Positions 32,116 through 33,723 of a stretch of 33,723 nucleotides of DNA are shown here, one piece after another (within the stretch, counting starts at the first letter, position 1; every line of letters begins with the position of its first letter). The translations under genes were made by a program, and so were the position numbers. The stretch spans positions 1-33,723 of the forward strand of contig WRLG01000031.1 of NCBI GenBank assembly GCA_009777725.1, in the 5' to 3' direction. The notes under the pieces were generated by a model. That model saw only the letters and a list, made by a program, of their open reading frames with translations, did no database searches and was not told the origin of the DNA. This DNA is from Oscillospiraceae bacterium (GTDB lineage Bacteria > Bacillota > Clostridia > Oscillospirales > Ruminococcaceae).

Positions 32116-32160
32116 GAATGGAGAGGGTCGCACCTCTCCATTCGATTTATTATAATTATT
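32116..32160 (+). terminator. terminator of the small-peptide gene
   Basis: Perfect 11-bp stem GAATGGAGAGG (32116-32126)/CCTCTCCATTC (32133-32143) with a 6-base loop, followed by an AT-rich tail (GATTTATTATAATTATT). The 5' arm contains GGAGAGG, which could also pair with CCTCTCC in the leader. Confidence 0.8.
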
Positions 32161-32533
32161 ATACCACACCCAACCCCCATTGTCAATACCTTTTTTCAAA
32201 AAACCACAACAAAATTTCCACCTGTGCAATAGGGTCGTAGGGGACAGGCTTGCCTGTCCCGCACGCAATTTGTAGGGGCGAACGCCTCGTGCGCCCGAAC
32301 GCTCCCCCCGTCAGCTTCGCTGACACCCCCCCTCTAGGAGGGGGGCTTGTTTTTTTGCCTCCCTCCTAGAGGGAGGTGTCACCCGCAGGTGACGGAGGGA
32401 GCTAAGACGGCAGAGGGAGTATTCGGGCGACCGAGGCGGTCGCCCCTACAAAGATTTTTCATTTATTTTTGGTAAAATTGCACAAAAAAAAAAAAAAAAC
32501 ATACACATTTCTTCCAAATCATACAAAAACCCC
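32161..32533. other. gene-free region with composite repeats
   Basis: No credible gene. It holds the composite palindromic repeat (32220-32449) and a run of 16 A (about 32484-32499) just before the promoter at 32534. Confidence 0.7.
32220..32449. repeat. composite palindromic repeat, copy C
   Basis: The left part (32220-32261) carries the ACCTGTGCAATAG and GGGACAGGCTTGCCTGTCCC modules of copies A and B. Then a 178-base near-perfect inverted repeat runs from 32272 to 32449: ends GTAGGGGCGAACGCCTCGTG / complement of GTAGGGGCGACCGCCTCGGT, then CCGTCAGCTTCGCTGACA and, opposite, a related GTCACCCGCAGGTGAC hairpin, then CCTCTAGGAGGGGGG / CCTCCTAGAGGGAGG near the centre. Several differences are compensated on both sides of a stem. 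It resembles non-autonomous MITE-like elements of Clostridia. Confidence 0.8.
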
Positions 32534-32562
32534 TTGACAGATAAAGCCAAAGCGTGTATGAT
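32534..32562 (+). promoter_or_regulatory. sigma-A-type promoter of the secreted glycine-rich protein
   Basis: TTGACA (32534-32539), 17 bases, TATGAT (32557-32562). The -35 is perfect and the -10 has one mismatch. Confidence 0.8.
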
Positions 32563-32569
32563 ATATGTA

Positions 32570-32685
32570 CGGTTTAAATCAATCGGGAATTGCACCGCGT
32601 TTGGGTTGCAAACCATGTGTACAGTGCAAAAAGCTTTCTGATTGATTGAGGAGCGTAAATTTTAAAATAATTTGGAGGTTTTTTT
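32570..32685 (+). promoter_or_regulatory. folded 5' leader of unknown class
   Basis: Three nested stems can be drawn: outer AATCAATCGGGAA (32577-32589) with TTTCTGATTGATT (32635-32647), including two G-U pairs; middle TTGCAC (32590-32595) with GTGCAA (32624-32629); inner GTTTG (32599-32603) with CAAAC (32609-32613). The outer stem directly joins the middle one. The ribosome site TTTGGAGG lies 30 bases after the outer stem. No known riboswitch consensus fits. Confidence 0.55.
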
Positions 32686-33723
32686 ATGAACAAAAGTTTA
32701 TTCAAAAGAGCAACGGCAATTGCCGCGGCTTCGGCTTTGGCTCTTTCGGCAACCCTTATCGCACCACTGTTTTCAAGCGCGGACGATGGATACGAGGATG
32801 ATGCTATTTATTCGCCGTTTTCTGATGTTGACCCCATGTTTTATACCACTGCCGGTTTAACTAACCCCATCACTTTCTCAGACAGTTGGGCTGCCCTTGT
32901 ATCCGGACTGGAAGCCAATGGGGTAGGAATGGTAAAGTATGTGGCGAGTGCCCAGGGTGACCCGGTTATTTACGGATACGAAATTGCGTACCTTGGCAGT
33001 GCGTTCACTCCGGCTAGTATATTTGTCGGTAATGGTACAGATGCACCAACAGCTGTAACTTGGGATGCTTCCCAGGAACCAAGCTTTACCGCACAACGCG
33101 GGCTACATTCTCGCAGTGTGGCTGGTATTAAAGACTTTAACATATCTCAATACAGAGCCGTATTAACGGATGTAAAAATATCAAATTTAAACGCACGCGG
33201 ACGGGACGGCGATTCGGTTAAAGTGTCTGCTGACAATGTTACAGCAGGACTTAGGTTTAAAACTGCCCAAACAAACGAGGAAGTATTGATTGTCGGCGAA
33301 GCCAGAGTTACGTATAGCAATGGCAACGGAAAAATCGAAGTTTGGGATGCCGAATTAGGTACGCCCGCATACGTGGAACACACAGGTCCGGCAAATACGT
33401 GGTTAGAAGGTACAATAACTCATCCTATCAAAGTTACTCTTTCACCCTCTGCTGACGGCGAAAAAGAAACTTTAAATATCACATTTAGACCTGACCTGCC
33501 CGAACCCGAACCTTCTAACGAAGGCGGCAACGGCGGCGGCGGTGGAGGCGGCGGTGACGCTGTTCGTGACCAAATCGTTTCCGGCGGTGTAATCGGCGGC
33601 GGCGGTGGCGGCGGCACGAATAACACCGAAAGCGGCGGCGGCGGCAGAGAAGTAAAAGTAATCGCCGACAGCGCGGAAGCTAAAACAACCGTCAGCAACA
33701 CAACCAGAGGAACAGTTACCCTC
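32686..33723 (+). CDS. secreted glycine-rich protein (incomplete at right edge)
   Basis: 346 codons seen, still open at 33723. Signal peptide MNKSLFKRATAIAAASALAL then SATLIAPLFSSA, cleaved before DDGYEDD. The middle (about 40-270) is beta-rich, with no recognised domain: FSDSWAALVSGLEANGVGMV; then VIYGYEIAYLGSAFTPASIF; TAGLRFKTAQTNEEVLIVGE. A Pro/Glu segment (PDLPEPEPSN) precedes long glycine tracts (about 283-320) with the motif VRDQIVSGGVIGGG. The same VRDxIxSGGxIGG motif occurs in the linker of the LRR protein at 1150. GGAGG is nine bases upstream of ATG 32686. Probably a surface protein whose C-terminal domain (perhaps X2-like) is outside the window. Confidence 0.85.
   Translation, partial: MNKSLFKRATAIAAASALALSATLIAPLFSSADDGYEDDAIYSPFSDVDPMFYTTAGLTNPITFSDSWAALVSGLEANGVGMVKYVASAQGDPVIYGYEIAYLGSAFTPASIFVGNGTDAPTAVTWDASQEPSFTAQRGLHSRSVAGIKDFNISQYRAVLTDVKISNLNARGRDGDSVKVSADNVTAGLRFKTAQTNEEVLIVGEARVTYSNGNGKIEVWDAELGTPAYVEHTGPANTWLEGTITHPIKVTLSPSADGEKETLNITFRPDLPEPEPSNEGGNGGGGGGGGDAVRDQIVSGGVIGGGGGGGTNNTESGGGGREVKVIADSAEAKTTVSNTTRGTVTL

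Noticed and set aside
31999-32268. 89-codon minus-strand frame overlapping the small-peptide gene
   Set aside because: It runs through the terminator and into the palindromic repeat and shows no protein-like sequence or ribosome site.
32570-32650. Possible cyclic di-GMP-I (GEMM) riboswitch because of the GCAAACC string
   Set aside because: The second hallmark (GGACGCAAAGC-like segment) and the tetraloop/receptor arrangement are missing, and the stems pair differently.
33520-33650. Glycine-codon tracts as an assembly artefact
   Set aside because: The frame stays open through them and the flanking VRD/SGG motif recurs in another protein, so they look genuine.

Overview
The window looks like a chromosomal segment of an uncultured, low-to-moderate GC Bacillota, most likely Clostridia near the Oscillospirales/Ruminococcaceae. 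This is inferred from protein style, strong AGGAGG ribosome sites, consensus TTGACA-17-TATAAT promoters, a clostridial-type glutamate dehydrogenase, a short bS21, Rpn (PD-(D/E)XK) families, BspA-like repeats and dispersed GC-rich palindromes. No rRNA, tRNA, CRISPR array or intact insertion sequence was seen.

Layout. 1-1558 (+): tail of an Rpn-type protein, then a secreted leucine-rich-repeat gene broken by two frameshifts, one in a tetranucleotide repeat. 1559-1899: palindromic repeats. 1900-6059 (-): housekeeping genes gdh, rpsU and leuS; leuS is preceded by a duplicated copy of its own translation start that forms a four-codon mini-ORF. 6145-11040 (-): a packed run of small accessory genes that includes MntA-HepT, a PIN toxin with partner, BrnT with antitoxin, two Uma2-like nucleases and several proteins of unknown function. 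11087-13442 (-): a YfhO-type membrane protein with an internal deletion and frameshift. 13466-15137 (-): tandem Rpn paralogues behind one good promoter. 15196-17519 (-): an exported amidohydrolase between gene remnants (GNAT, YjbQ). 17529-23641 (-): small metabolic and detoxification-type genes (SRPBCC, alpha/beta hydrolase, YjbQ with a truncated CutA, two GNATs, nitroreductase, FMN-dependent reductase, Vat/CatB-like acetyltransferase). 23647-29303 (-): a 1676-residue DUF4132-family protein and, upstream, a small protein whose C-terminal half reads like a MoaD/ThiS beta-grasp fold; a palindromic repeat lies between them. 29334-30460 (-): FlK-like thioesterase, nitroreductase and DUF454 protein in one short operon. 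30664-31704 (+): exported amidohydrolase. 31824-32160 (+): a compact promoter-leader-44-codon-ORF-terminator unit that looks like a type I toxin or other small membrane peptide gene. 32110-32533: large composite inverted repeat. 32534-33723 (+): promoter, folded leader and the start of a secreted glycine-rich protein that runs off the window.

Themes. (i) Many genes are decaying or rearranged: LRR protein, YfhO, CutA, YjbQ copy, two GNATs, Rpn tail. (ii) Toxin-antitoxin and PD-(D/E)XK families are concentrated in 7-15 kb. (iii) The least explained and most interesting pieces are the DUF4132 plus beta-grasp pair, the small membrane peptide unit, the folded leader at the right end and the duplicated leuS start. 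All protein family names come from reading the translated sequence; no search was run.
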